DNA of 64,000 nt from Ruminiclostridium papyrosolvens C7 (GTDB lineage: Bacteria > Bacillota > Clostridia > Acetivibrionales > DSM-1351), in assembly GCF_000421965.1 (NCBI RefSeq), contig NZ_ATAY01000017.1, positions 1 through 64,000 of the forward strand, in the 5' to 3' direction. The notes under the pieces are model-generated. The model ran no database searches, was not told the DNA's origin, and was given only the letters and a program-made list of their open reading frames with translations. Shown in pieces: positions 49,001 through 56,389 of this stretch (position 1 is its first letter; the number at the start of each line of letters is the position of its first letter). Position numbers and translations under genes: made by a program.

Positions 49001-50700
49001 TTCGAATCATTTATTATAAACTTGTTTCTGTCAATTGGATTATCCGGATCAATAGGAACGTATGCACTGCCAGTTTTCAATATGGCCAAAACACCTATTA
49101 TCATTTCTATTGAAGGATATAGCAATATGCCTATTTGGGAATCCGGAACAGTATTTACTTTTTTATTAATCAGCCTTGCTAATTGATTTACCCTTCTGTT
49201 CAGTTCAAGATATGTAATCTTTTTATTTCCATATTCCACCGCAATACAGTCAGGACTTTCCTCAACACGCTTTTCAAAAATCTCATGAATCAAAAGCCCA
49301 TCATTATATATGCAATTTGTTTCATTGAATAAATGTAAAATCTCTTCTCTCTCACCCTGAGTCAAAATGTTCAAAGAACCCAATGTGCCATCGCTTTTTT
49401 CTATCAATTCCCTTAATATCACTTCATAATGCCCAACCAGATTTTGAATCGTCTTTGTATCATACAATTCACAGTTATATAGTAATTTAATATCCATAGC
49501 CGCTTCGGACAGATTCACTATTATTGTCAAATCGTAATTGGTTTTCTCAAAACTGGAGTACTCTTTAATCCGTAAAGGATTGTCATCGCTCATGAGTGAT
49601 TGGTCAATCGGGTAATTTTCAATTACAAATATTGATTGAAATAGCTCCTCTTCTCTATGCAGTCCACTATATCTCTTTATGTCAACTAGCGGTGTAGCTT
49701 CATATTCTTTTCTTTCCTGAAGGCTACAACTTACATTTTTAATGTAGCTTAAAACATTTTCCTCTGAAGATGCTTTAATCCTTAAAGGAATTGTATTAAT
49801 AAACAGTCCTACAGTATTTTCAATATTTTTTATATCAGCCGGTCTGACAGCTGTGGTGGTTCCAAAAGCTATATCCTCGTCGTTACAATAATTAAAAAGT
49901 AAGACTCCCCAGGCACTGTATAATAATGATGCTGCTGTTAAATTATTAATTCTGGCAAAATCATATATTTTTTTTGTTAGCTCTTCCGGAATGGAGAATA
50001 AGTGACCTGCTACCTTTTTTTCACTTTCAGTATCGTTAATTGCTTTACGGTCTAAAATTGATTTTGAGGAATATTTTCTGAGATATTCACTCCAGAAATC
50101 TTGCTGCATCTTTTTATTATCTGCTCTAAGCCATTTTATGTACTCATGATATTTTTGCTTATTATTTAACCGGATTTCCTTATTAGCTACTAAAAGTTTA
50201 TAGGCATTAAAAAAATCTCTTAAAATTATACCTGTACTCCAACCGTCATAGAGAATATGATGGTTGGTTATAATTATGTTATAAGATTTTTCAGTTAACC
50301 TGCATAAAGTCACTCTAAAGGGAACCTCAGATAAATCAAAAAAATCATTTCTGTCTTCATCAATAATCTTATCAAGTCTTTCTTCCTTGTCCACATACTC
50401 GGTCAAATCAAAAAAGCTTATTCTGGTTTCATTTCTTTTAAGAATTATCTGAACGGGATTTGTAAGATTATTCCACCTAAAAACAGTTCTCAGCATTTCG
50501 TTTGCATTTACAACCGCATCCCATGCCCTTTGAAATACTTCAATGTTTACTTCACCTTCAACCCTTAACCTCAATTGTTCTAAATAATAGCTACTCTTCT
50601 GATTAAGCAGATAATGAAATAGGATTCCCTCCTGTACAGGTGACAAAGAAAGAATATTCTCAATATTATTTTTATCAATTGTTTTTGGAAGTCCGTCCAT
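43036..50700 (-). CDS. Hybrid NRPS-PKS: C-A-T-KS-(degenerate AT)-KR-ACP
   Basis: A 2554-residue synthase, the first large one after the extender cassette. It opens with LSLSPVQEGILFH, the entry seen in C domains that accept a D-residue from an E domain, and has HHILYDG near residue 145. A spans about 470-985 (YTSGSTGYPKG near 620; pocket reading D-V-T-N-F-A-I-Y, not assigned). T: DIGGNSLNLI near 1020. KS: YTACSTSLVS near 1258, EAHGTAT, NIGHLD. The AT region, about 1600-1810, is decayed (see separate entry). KR: TGGLGNIG near 2155, AYSAAN near 2318. ACP: LGASSLDMI near 2463. Its place and the E-type entry suggest that it receives the D-residue made by the A-T-E protein at the right edge. The dead AT means that its ketide unit must be loaded in trans, plausibly the special extender made by the neighbouring cassette. 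Confidence 0.94.
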   Translation of the reverse strand: MDGLPKTIDKNNIENILSLSPVQEGILFHYLLNQKSSYYLEQLRLRVEGEVNIEVFQRAWDAVVNANEMLRTVFRWNNLTNPVQIILKRNETRISFFDLTEYVDKEERLDKIIDEDRNDFFDLSEVPFRVTLCRLTEKSYNIIITNHHILYDGWSTGIILRDFFNAYKLLVANKEIRLNNKQKYHEYIKWLRADNKKMQQDFWSEYLRKYSSKSILDRKAINDTESEKKVAGHLFSIPEELTKKIYDFARINNLTAASLLYSAWGVLLFNYCNDEDIAFGTTTAVRPADIKNIENTVGLFINTIPLRIKASSEENVLSYIKNVSCSLQERKEYEATPLVDIKRYSGLHREEELFQSIFVIENYPIDQSLMSDDNPLRIKEYSSFEKTNYDLTIIVNLSEAAMDIKLLYNCELYDTKTIQNLVGHYEVILRELIEKSDGTLGSLNILTQGEREEILHLFNETNCIYNDGLLIHEIFEKRVEESPDCIAVEYGNKKITYLELNRRVNQLARLINKKVNTVPDSQIGILLYPSIEMIIGVLAILKTGSAYVPIDPDNPIDRNKFIINDSKICALISTFEHSKKIDFDGQLIFIDKESADEEKSDNPERKPASGNLAYVIYTSGSTGYPKGVMVEHRSVVNILLDLEKRYPLKETDTYLLKTTFTFDVSVTELFGWFIGKGKLVILNKGEEKNPYKIIDAVEAYGVTHLNLVPSMFRYILESLSQTKENIRKLRSLKYIFAAGEALKPDLVKQFEELGTDIKLENIYGPTECTIYATKYSLKAHQNETMVPIGKPLSNIRCYIVDKQNRLQPVGVPGELCLSGVGLARGYLNRDELNKEKFVSNPFITEAESSNRYSAAFQKMYKTGDLARWLPDGNIECLGRNDFQVKIRGFRIELEEIENKLLKYEKIMEAVVIPKSDREGNVHLCAYFTSGEEVTDSEINNYLSDELPYYMLPSFFIRLDKMPLTQSGKIDRKLLPEWNNVRPNIETKYIEPQTEIQREIIEIWKEVLEIDTIGINDNFFDIGGNSLNLIRLNNKLITHFKKELPITTIFQFPTVRGLALSLADNTEKKLSSTETPGQAQENTTEAPETNDIAIIGMSVRLPNISDIYEYWNRLVNSTECISFFTEEETIKAGVSPKLARDSNYVKAQGVMNGIENFDADFFSYSPREAEVMDPQVRVFHEIIWEALEDSGYCPWSYEGSIGLFGSASPNLFWESLVVGSGKTKILGDFASEQLFNKDYMSTRVAYKFNLTGPVVSTYTACSTSLVSVALACQSLIRKECDISIAGSVTISPLPDKTGYLYQDGMVKSPDGHCRAFDIDGKGFVGGNGAAAVVLKRLDEAVKCKDNIIAVIKAAEINNDGINKAGYTAPSIEGQKKVIQAALKRTGISPESISYIEAHGTATPLGDSVEIEALKQAFNTPLKNYCGIGSVKSNIGHLDCTAGIAGLIKTALALKNKILPSTLNITAANPKLNLIDSPFYLVTEPTEWKSEEYPLRAGVSSLGLGGTNAHAILEEAPEVKKEQSPLTPELLMFSGKTKSALDNQILRVRKHLQANPNLDLNDVGYTLQTGRYHFSHRKAFICKDISDAIKNLENDCDLSGYVEGDKTLITFNFQSTDIIKIIRYIELYESEPVFKEALDQVIKRLELNLPSWFTDLVKNPAQRNYDTEYLNTNSVFVVFALQYALAKLLVYWGIVPDIARGDGEGGLISLLLAEAAPEDRLFPLIQLRLSMIDNMDKGIECSGTINDKFKELLWDIEFSEPVIQCFDIQYGRFISKEDFKNLTFWTRNSQTNTKAYSSEIETDGKHVFMDFGDGLNDEPDEGVVKLEMCFDKEIELHSHVFWLIGQAWLNGIKIIWNRFYNQKERKRVSLPTYPFEHQKYWIEGNPFTMELQKQDAEITKKTDISDWFYLPLWKQSAPSILNGTDNNKSTWLVFTNNIGFNNNLLKALKEKTEDVIKVTKGSDFNKVDDSEYTINVNHQEDYNNLLKELEKTGKLPSNILFLWGIDDDERINTLDLNSIYEELDTGFFSLVYISKALLKQSVTDKVRIIVATNNLHNINGAERINPAKSTVLGPCKVIPQEAPFIECKNIDICIPKDEVTERKLIKKVLVDIFDEKTETVVAYRNCIRYTQSYSPVRLTQDANRENSSFKNNGIYLITGGLGNIGLKLAEYLAEKYSAKLILTGKSEFPRRDKWEQWVDSHSGDEQISMKIQNLLYLEKQGAKILTYTCDVADQESMKGIVDEAERHFGHINGVIHAAATMRDSLFRTVEQLNKEDCIEQFIPKIHGLLTLHKVFKDRELDFLTVTSSTSALLGGLGFCAYSAANIFMDSFVNEFNRVASKEWLTVNWEGWRFSSDKTQFSFSTSMDELLMEPEQGVEAFERIMNNPGIGQVIISSGDFNKRVDRWIKLDSIKSAESFNDNGNSKKQRPNLKNSYVMPANKLEETIAKVFADFFGYDEVGIDDNFFDLGASSLDMIQITNNLRRQLNTNIPILKLFTFSTIRTLAGNLQNSNEDNATNEINQQRENQVAKGKNSLQARYNLRKQLKKKDMADDEED
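45270..45890 (-). other. Degenerate, inactive AT domain inside synthase
   Basis: Between the KS and KR of the 2554-residue synthase lies a remnant of an acyltransferase. It aligns by flanking sequence (VFALQYALAKLLVYWGIVPD) with the ATs of the two neighbouring synthases. The GQGSQ motif is replaced by NFQSTD, the nucleophile elbow GHSxG reads GDGEG without a serine, and the HAFHS segment with the small subdomain is missing. The reading frame is intact, so this is domain decay within a working gene and not a broken gene. Confidence 0.85.
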
Positions 50701-50773
50701 ATTATTTTCCCTTCTTAACTATTTTAATAGGAACAATTATCTGTTTAAGGTACAGAATTTAACATTAAATAAA

Positions 50774-50792
50774 GGATGCCTTAAAGGCATCC
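50774..50792 (-). terminator. Hairpin between GNAT gene and first large synthase gene
   Basis: GGATGCC and GGCATCC form a perfect 7-base stem, extendable by a T-A pair, around a short loop. On the minus strand it is followed by TTTATTTAATG, a modest T-rich tract. It sits 44 bases after the stop of the GNAT gene in the largest gap of the window (135 bases). It may be a weak or partial terminator, or a processing hairpin that sets the ratio of cassette to synthase mRNA. I see no convincing promoter between it and the next start. Confidence 0.5.
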
Positions 50793-50835
50793 CAATTATT
50801 TAAATTAATGTTGTAAAGCTCTATTTCTACCTGAC

Positions 50836-51978
50836 TTACAATTGTTTAAAAGCCTCATTATCTCTTAATGCATCAAAAGCCGAATCATTTAGCATATCTT
50901 TATTGGGTAATCCAAGCTCAAAGCCTTTTTTAAGTCTGTTAATACACTTATCTGCATTGCCTGATAAAGCATGTGCCCTGGCTGCCAGAAAATATGCCCA
51001 GCACACACTATCCCTGTTGCTAATCCTTGAACGTTTAAAATCATCATCATCGGCCTCAGCCAATAGCAGTGCTTTTTCTAATAGCTGTGCACCTTTTTCA
51101 AAATTACCTTCTTTGGTACTTACATCTCCCTGTACAAATAAATTGTCATAGCTGTTATACCAACCGAATAGAACAGGATATTTCTTAAATATTTTGAACC
51201 CTACTTTTTCCGCAAGAGCATATGAAGCCTCATTAGACTCGAAGCAGCTCCATCCTATTCTATCCATACCTTCACTCAGGCAATATTCTACACAGGCGGA
51301 GACTACCCTGGTTGCCAGTCCTTTTTCCCTGTAGTCCTCGTCTGTTTCAACACCAATCTCACAGTTACCGCCAAAAACATGATCAGCCATACACCAGCTT
51401 ACAATATCCTTATCCTTTATAATGCAAAATCCGAATCCGTTCTTAAGAAAATCCTCTTTCCCCGACCAACTCTCGGTAAAAGCCCATTGCTGAATTTCTT
51501 CAACATTATTCAAATCAGTGCTTTCCATCAATTCACTGTCAATTTTCCTGAGTTTGAAACCCTCCAGCATATCAAGGCTCAAAACTGAATCTCCGGCATA
51601 AAAGTTATAATACCTTCTATATGTTTTTCCCGGATATATATCCTTTAAAACAAATTCCAATTCCTTTTCCCATTCCGATGAATCATCATAAAAGAAAAAG
51701 TAATCTACTTCTTTACCTTCATTTTTTATTTTGGGAAATATATCATTAATTATCAGTTTTGATAAACTCGAATTGAAATCCTGATTTTTCTCGTTGCCTC
51801 CCATATAAAAATGGTGGACTCCGTCAAACATACATGCAGTACTAGGGTTTTGCAAATCATCTACATATACATCCCCCTGAACTGTACCACTCAGTATTGC
51901 TTCAACTCCAAGATTGTATTCCAGTGTTTTGAATAGAGGTCTCACTTTTACATATTTGTCCGATTGTAATTTAAGCAT
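50836..51978 (-). CDS. GNAT N-acetyltransferase with helical tail, candidate self-resistance (ZmaR/PamZ-like)
   Basis: A 380-residue protein with a perfect AAGGAGG ribosome site. The first 130 residues look like a divergent GNAT-like half. Residues about 140-270 are a GNAT fold with the acetyl-CoA loop REKGLATR at 217-224 and the typical ESNEASYALAEKVGF at 247-261. Residues about 285-380 form TPR-like helices. Length and double-GNAT layout fit the self-resistance acetyltransferases ZmaR (zwittermicin), PamZ (paenilamicin) and EdeQ (edeine), which acetylate an amino group of the active antibiotic in the producer's cytoplasm. It follows the free-standing AT by 21 bases in the same operon. The resistance role is inferred from context and layout; I cannot test sequence identity. 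A tailoring acetyltransferase is the alternative. Confidence 0.85.
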   Translation of the reverse strand: MLKLQSDKYVKVRPLFKTLEYNLGVEAILSGTVQGDVYVDDLQNPSTACMFDGVHHFYMGGNEKNQDFNSSLSKLIINDIFPKIKNEGKEVDYFFFYDDSSEWEKELEFVLKDIYPGKTYRRYYNFYAGDSVLSLDMLEGFKLRKIDSELMESTDLNNVEEIQQWAFTESWSGKEDFLKNGFGFCIIKDKDIVSWCMADHVFGGNCEIGVETDEDYREKGLATRVVSACVEYCLSEGMDRIGWSCFESNEASYALAEKVGFKIFKKYPVLFGWYNSYDNLFVQGDVSTKEGNFEKGAQLLEKALLLAEADDDDFKRSRISNRDSVCWAYFLAARAHALSGNADKCINRLKKGFELGLPNKDMLNDSAFDALRDNEAFKQL

Positions 51979-51999
51979 GAAATGCCTCCTTATTTTTAT

Positions 52000-53238
52000 C
52001 TAAATCTTTAATATTTTATTTTGAAAAATTTGGTCCAATTTTTTTCTTCTTAAATCAATAGGCGCTCTCTTGGCTTCTAATACTGAAGCAACCATTTCAA
52101 CAGCCCTAAATACCTGCTCTTTGTCAGGGTACAGATTTTTTTCTCTCAATTCCAAATATAGTGCTTCAATCTCTTTGTAAGGTATCACTACATCCTTTTG
52201 GTATGTATTTATGTCATGATTACAGTTTTTTGTACTTATGGCTATTTTAAGGCATCTGGCCAGTAGCTCCAATGCTTGCTCTTTGCCAATAACAACACTG
52301 TCTCTTAGTTGCCCTATTTGAGTGAATTCATTAAAAGAAAATGCTTCAATAAGTGAAGTATTCTTTTTAATCAAAAATTTCAATACATCCTTAGGGCCTA
52401 TTTCAATAGCTATTCTTACACCAGCATCAACAAGATACGAAATTGATTGAGTCCACCTAATAGGTGATTCCAACTGTCTTGACAGATTTTCAACCACACT
52501 GTTCTCGTCGGTATATGGGAGAGCGTTGTAATTTGAAATTACGGGAAATCTAGGGGCATTAAATTTAAACTGTCTGAGCACTGATTTCATCTCTTCGGCG
52601 GCCCTATGCATTAAAGGGCTGTGAAAAGGGCCCGACATTTTTAGTGGAAAGACAATCGCACCTTTCTTCTCCAACTCTTGTGCAACTTTCAACATGCTTC
52701 TATTGTTCCCTGATATTGAACATTGGGTAGGTGTATCGTATGCCGATATATATACCCTATCGCTATCCCCCGAATTTTCTATACAAGTTTCCTCAACGAT
52801 ATTACTGTCTAAATTTATTACCCACATCATTGTTCCATCGCAAGAGGAAATTGCTTCTTTGATAATGCGCCCACGCTGCTTTACTATTTCCACCGCATCA
52901 GAGAAATTTATTATTCCGCTGGCACATAGGGCTGAATATTCTCCAAGGCTATGCCCTAAACAATAATGAGGCAAAAAACCGAATTCTGTCTCAAATGTCC
53001 TGTATATCGCTAAACTGGCAACCAACAATGCTTCTTGTGAGATCTCAATCTTATTCAACTCATCTTTCAAATCAGTAGAAAAACAAATTTCCTTTAGATT
53101 GATTTTCAGTATCTCACTTGCTTCTTCAAAAGTATTTCTGACAGCTTCGGAATTGTCATAGAAGCTTTTAACCATCATTGTATGCTGTGAACCAACGCCC
53201 GGAAAAACTAATGCAATCTTTGGCAAAACATTGTCCAT
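52000..53238 (-). CDS. Free-standing acyltransferase, probably for an unusual ACP-bound extender unit
   Basis: A 412-residue discrete AT with a GGGAGAT ribosome site. GHSLGE carries Ser97, QRGRII lies near 121-126, and GPFHS carries His206. It differs from the second free-standing AT of the cluster: GQGSQ is GVGSQ (residues 14-18), and the substrate-pocket stretch after the RGR motif reads DGTMMWVI instead of GIGAMAAV. It lies directly after the serine-type A domain and the two ACPs, the setting of ZmaF-like enzymes that transfer aminomalonyl from a carrier ACP. I infer that it moves aminomalonyl or hydroxymalonyl onto a synthase ACP, most likely in the module with the dead AT. A plain malonyltransferase is not excluded. 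Confidence 0.92.
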   Translation of the reverse strand: MDNVLPKIALVFPGVGSQHTMMVKSFYDNSEAVRNTFEEASEILKINLKEICFSTDLKDELNKIEISQEALLVASLAIYRTFETEFGFLPHYCLGHSLGEYSALCASGIINFSDAVEIVKQRGRIIKEAISSCDGTMMWVINLDSNIVEETCIENSGDSDRVYISAYDTPTQCSISGNNRSMLKVAQELEKKGAIVFPLKMSGPFHSPLMHRAAEEMKSVLRQFKFNAPRFPVISNYNALPYTDENSVVENLSRQLESPIRWTQSISYLVDAGVRIAIEIGPKDVLKFLIKKNTSLIEAFSFNEFTQIGQLRDSVVIGKEQALELLARCLKIAISTKNCNHDINTYQKDVVIPYKEIEALYLELREKNLYPDKEQVFRAVEMVASVLEAKRAPIDLRRKKLDQIFQNKILKI

Positions 53239-53274
53239 TTTAAATCTCCCAATAAATGTTTACTTATCTTAACA

Positions 53275-54855
53275 TCAATTATGAAGCAACAACGCTTTTC
53301 TGTCTATTTTTCCATTTTGTGTTAATGGAAATCTATTCAACATAACATACTGATTCGGAATCATATACTCAGGTAACTGAGTCTTTAAAAACTGCTTGAT
53401 TTCTTTTGCAGTTAATTCCTCCCTGTCAGTAAGTATATATGCAGTCAAAATAGGATTAATCTGCTCCTGATTCTTTAAAACTACAACACATTGTTCAACA
53501 TATTTATATTCACCAATCTTAGACTCAATTTCTCCCAATTCAATCCGCAATCCTCTAATTTTAACCTGATTGTCCATTCTCCCAAGATATTCGATATTTC
53601 CGTCTGGTAAAAGACGTGCAAGATCTCCTGTTCTGTAAATTCTGTCCTCACCATTTATGGCAATACCTGAAAATTTCTCTTCTGTCAATTCAGGACGATT
53701 CAGGTATCCCCTTGCTACCCCATCACCTGCAATGCATAATTCACCGCTGCTCCCTACCGGCTGCAAATCAAATCCATTGATAATATAAATCCTTATATTA
53801 TCAATGGGTTTTCCGATTGGTACTATATCATTATTCACATCATTGCAGTCATAATAAGTTACGTCAACGGTTGCCTCGGTTGGCCCATATAAATTAGTCA
53901 GAAATGCATTACCGCTTTTACCAATTGTTTCATTAAACTTTTTAATATGTATGGGCAAGAGAGCTTCACCACTGCAAAATACCCGCTTCAAGCTTGATAG
54001 TTTTTTTACGTATTCCGTATCTTTAAGGTAATTTAAAAACGAATTAAACATGGAAGGTACGAAGTGGATTATTGTAACCTGTCTCTTTTCCACTTCCTCA
54101 ATTATCCCTTGTGGAAATTTTTCATATCCGGGGCCCAACAGTGCCACCTTGGCACCTGTAATAGCCCACAAGAACAGCTCCCATACAGAAACATCAAATA
54201 CAAAAGGTGTTTTGTGCAAAATAGTGTCACTCTGAGTGAGGGGATATTTATTTTTCATCCAGTTAAGTCGGTTGACAACAGAACAATGCTCTACCATTAC
54301 CCCTTTCGGGTTCCCAGTAGAACCTGAAGTATATATTACATAAATTAAATCAGATGGTTCTATTGAGTCGTTAGTATATTCAGGTAAAGAATAAATGGGT
54401 TCTTGCTCTAAATCTATAATTTTAGTGTTTATCCCTTGAAGCTTGTCTAAGAACCTGGTAGTGGTAAGCAAATATTCACTGTTACTATCCGAAATAATAT
54501 ACTCGATTCTTTTTACAGGAAGCTCTGGTGAAATTGGAAGGTAAGCTGCTCCGCTTTTTATTATGCCAAATATCCCAATAATCATCTCAATAGAGCGCTC
54601 CAGCATTATCCCTACTATTCTTCCTGTACAAACTCCCTTGGTATGTAATAAATAGGCGACCTGACTTGACTTCTTATCCAGTTCTCCATACGTAAGACTT
54701 TTCTCACCGAAAATTACTGCCTTAGCGTCAGGATTCTTTTTCACCTGCTCCTGAAACAGTTTTATAACCGTTTTATCCTTCGGATAAACTGCTTTTGTAT
54801 CATTAATATGCCGGTATAAAGTCTCGATATCACATGTGTTACCCATATCTGTCAT
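53275..54855 (-). CDS. Free-standing adenylation domain, serine-type (ZmaJ-like)
   Basis: A 526-residue single A domain with an AAGGAG ribosome site. YTSGSTGNPKG lies near residue 173, NLYGPTEATVD is the A5 motif, and the protein ends right after the A10 motif NGKIDRKALL, so it has no carrier domain of its own. My reading of the specificity pocket is D-V-W-H-F-S-L-V-D-K, a recognised serine pattern. A serine enzyme without a T domain must load a separate carrier, and two small ACPs lie just upstream. This is the arrangement of ZmaJ in zwittermicin synthesis, which charges L-Ser onto a free ACP for oxidation to aminomalonyl-ACP. The pathway role is inferred from the code plus neighbours. Confidence 0.93.
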   Translation of the reverse strand: MTDMGNTCDIETLYRHINDTKAVYPKDKTVIKLFQEQVKKNPDAKAVIFGEKSLTYGELDKKSSQVAYLLHTKGVCTGRIVGIMLERSIEMIIGIFGIIKSGAAYLPISPELPVKRIEYIISDSNSEYLLTTTRFLDKLQGINTKIIDLEQEPIYSLPEYTNDSIEPSDLIYVIYTSGSTGNPKGVMVEHCSVVNRLNWMKNKYPLTQSDTILHKTPFVFDVSVWELFLWAITGAKVALLGPGYEKFPQGIIEEVEKRQVTIIHFVPSMFNSFLNYLKDTEYVKKLSSLKRVFCSGEALLPIHIKKFNETIGKSGNAFLTNLYGPTEATVDVTYYDCNDVNNDIVPIGKPIDNIRIYIINGFDLQPVGSSGELCIAGDGVARGYLNRPELTEEKFSGIAINGEDRIYRTGDLARLLPDGNIEYLGRMDNQVKIRGLRIELGEIESKIGEYKYVEQCVVVLKNQEQINPILTAYILTDREELTAKEIKQFLKTQLPEYMIPNQYVMLNRFPLTQNGKIDRKALLLHN

Positions 54856-54899
54856 ATGAATAATCTCCTTGAACCTTTACGGGTCTGGTACTTTTTTGC

Positions 54900-56060
54900 T
54901 TATTTTTTTTCTATTTTTCTGAATTTCTTAGTGAAGCTGTTACCTAATATCATTTCATGTATTTGAGTACTTCCTTCAATTATTTCCAACACCTTAGAGT
55001 CCCTATAGTATCTAGCCGTAGCATGATTTTCATTACAACCGGTGGCACCCATGATTTGAACAGCGTTATCAGCATGTCTGTGTGCAGCTCTTGTTGTAAA
55101 ATATTTTGCAATCATGACTTTTTCTGCATAGTTAGGGTTACTCATATCTTTTGCCTTGCAGGAATTAATGCACAAATGACTGGCAGCTTCGTAATCCACA
55201 CCCATTTTGGTTATCATTTCTTTAATAGTACTTTGGTCGATAAGTCTTGAATTAAAAGTCTTTCTCCGTAAAACATGATTACAACAGTAATTCAGGCACC
55301 CGCCTATTATTCCAAGGGCTGTGAAAGACACACTGACCCTCCCGTAATCCAAGGCATAAGGAGCAATGTGAGAAAATGCAAAACCCGGTTTTGCTATAAT
55401 ATTCTCCTTATCTACCTCACATTCATTAAACTCAAGTACTGCCAAATAGCTGGCCTTGAATCCCAGCATATTTGTAATTGGTATTATTTCAAATCCCGGT
55501 GTATTCTTCTCAACAAAACATGCCACAGGTTTTCCGCTTTCATCATCCATCATTCCAAAGACAACAAATATATCCGCTAACCCGCCAAAGGTAATCCATC
55601 TCTTCTTTCCGTTTAGTATAATTTTATCGCCTTTAGGAGTAAATCTGGTTTTAATCCCTCTGATATCACTTCCGGCATCTGGCTCTGTTAATGCAAAAGC
55701 ACCCAGTATTTCACCTTTACACATCCTATATAACCATTTGTTTTTTTGTTCCTCAGTTCCCCACTTCAAAAGAGTTTGCATTACCATAGTATGTACATTG
55801 AATAATCCGGCCAATGAAGTACTTGAACGAGCTATTGCTTCTGTAAAAATACCGTATGTAATACTATCCCATCCGTTACCGTTGAATTCTTCAGGTATGG
55901 TACATCCCAAATATCCTTGTTCTATACATTTATTAACTATGTCCTTGGAAATTCGCTCTTCTCTCTCCCAATCACTTGCATATGGTTGAACATTACTTTC
56001 CGCAAAACTACAAAACTCATTATATTTATCCTTCTGTTCATCTAAAAGTAATTCAATCAT
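54900..56060 (-). CDS. Acyl-CoA dehydrogenase-like flavoprotein for extender synthesis
   Basis: A 386-residue protein of normal length for the acyl-CoA dehydrogenase family. Visible are FALTEPDAGSD and WITFGG in the flavin/substrate region and a Glu at 362 in IIEGSTQIH, at the position of the catalytic base. The start overlaps the stop of the upstream ACP in ATGA, with the ribosome site GGAGG inside the ACP's last codons, so the two are translationally coupled. Relatives in methoxymalonyl, hydroxymalonyl and aminomalonyl pathways (FkbI, ZmaE, ZmaI) act on an ACP-bound 3-carbon unit, oxidising the aldehyde level to the carboxylate. The coupling suggests that its substrate rides on the adjacent ACP. 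Only one such enzyme is present in the window, whereas zwittermicin uses two. Confidence 0.92.
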   Translation of the reverse strand: MIELLLDEQKDKYNEFCSFAESNVQPYASDWEREERISKDIVNKCIEQGYLGCTIPEEFNGNGWDSITYGIFTEAIARSSTSLAGLFNVHTMVMQTLLKWGTEEQKNKWLYRMCKGEILGAFALTEPDAGSDIRGIKTRFTPKGDKIILNGKKRWITFGGLADIFVVFGMMDDESGKPVACFVEKNTPGFEIIPITNMLGFKASYLAVLEFNECEVDKENIIAKPGFAFSHIAPYALDYGRVSVSFTALGIIGGCLNYCCNHVLRRKTFNSRLIDQSTIKEMITKMGVDYEAASHLCINSCKAKDMSNPNYAEKVMIAKYFTTRAAHRHADNAVQIMGATGCNENHATARYYRDSKVLEIIEGSTQIHEMILGNSFTKKFRKIEKK

Positions 56061-56311
56061 ACATTGCCTCCATTTCGTTTGTTTTCAACAAACTTAACTA
56101 TGTTATTCACACATTTAAAATTCTCCATATCTAAATCATCCATTGTTACTTTTACTTCAAAGTTTTTTTCTAAAAAAGTCATCAGCTCTATAGCAAATAA
56201 AGAACTAACCAGTCCTTCCTCAAATATGTCTAAATTATAGTCAATACTATTTAAGTTAGTATTCATCATTATATACTCACTTATTTTTTCAGCATACACA
56301 TTACTCCCCAT
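56057..56311 (-). CDS. Discrete acyl carrier protein (second)
   Basis: An 84-residue ACP with a GGGGAGGG ribosome site. The motif GLVSSLFAIEL holds the phosphopantetheine serine, in the style of FkbJ, ZmaD and ZmaH carriers and not the GGDS style of the synthase domains. It overlaps the acyl-CoA dehydrogenase gene by 4 bases and lies upstream of the serine-type A domain, so it is the better candidate for carrying serine and aminomalonyl. It is a paralogue of the other discrete ACP in the cassette. Which carrier serves which unit is inference. Confidence 0.93.
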   Translation of the reverse strand: MGSNVYAEKISEYIMMNTNLNSIDYNLDIFEEGLVSSLFAIELMTFLEKNFEVKVTMDDLDMENFKCVNNIVKFVENKRNGGNV

Positions 56312-56389
56312 ATGTATTACCCTCCCCTCATTTTACTTAAGGTATATCAACGACACTGAATCGCTGCTTTTTTATAACCATAGCAATAC

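Noticed and set aside
55456-55989. Long plus-strand open frames such as this 177-residue one (also 43781-44311 and 56913-57731)
   Set aside because: They lie antisense to well-recognised genes with intact motifs, have no ribosome site and show no domain signature.
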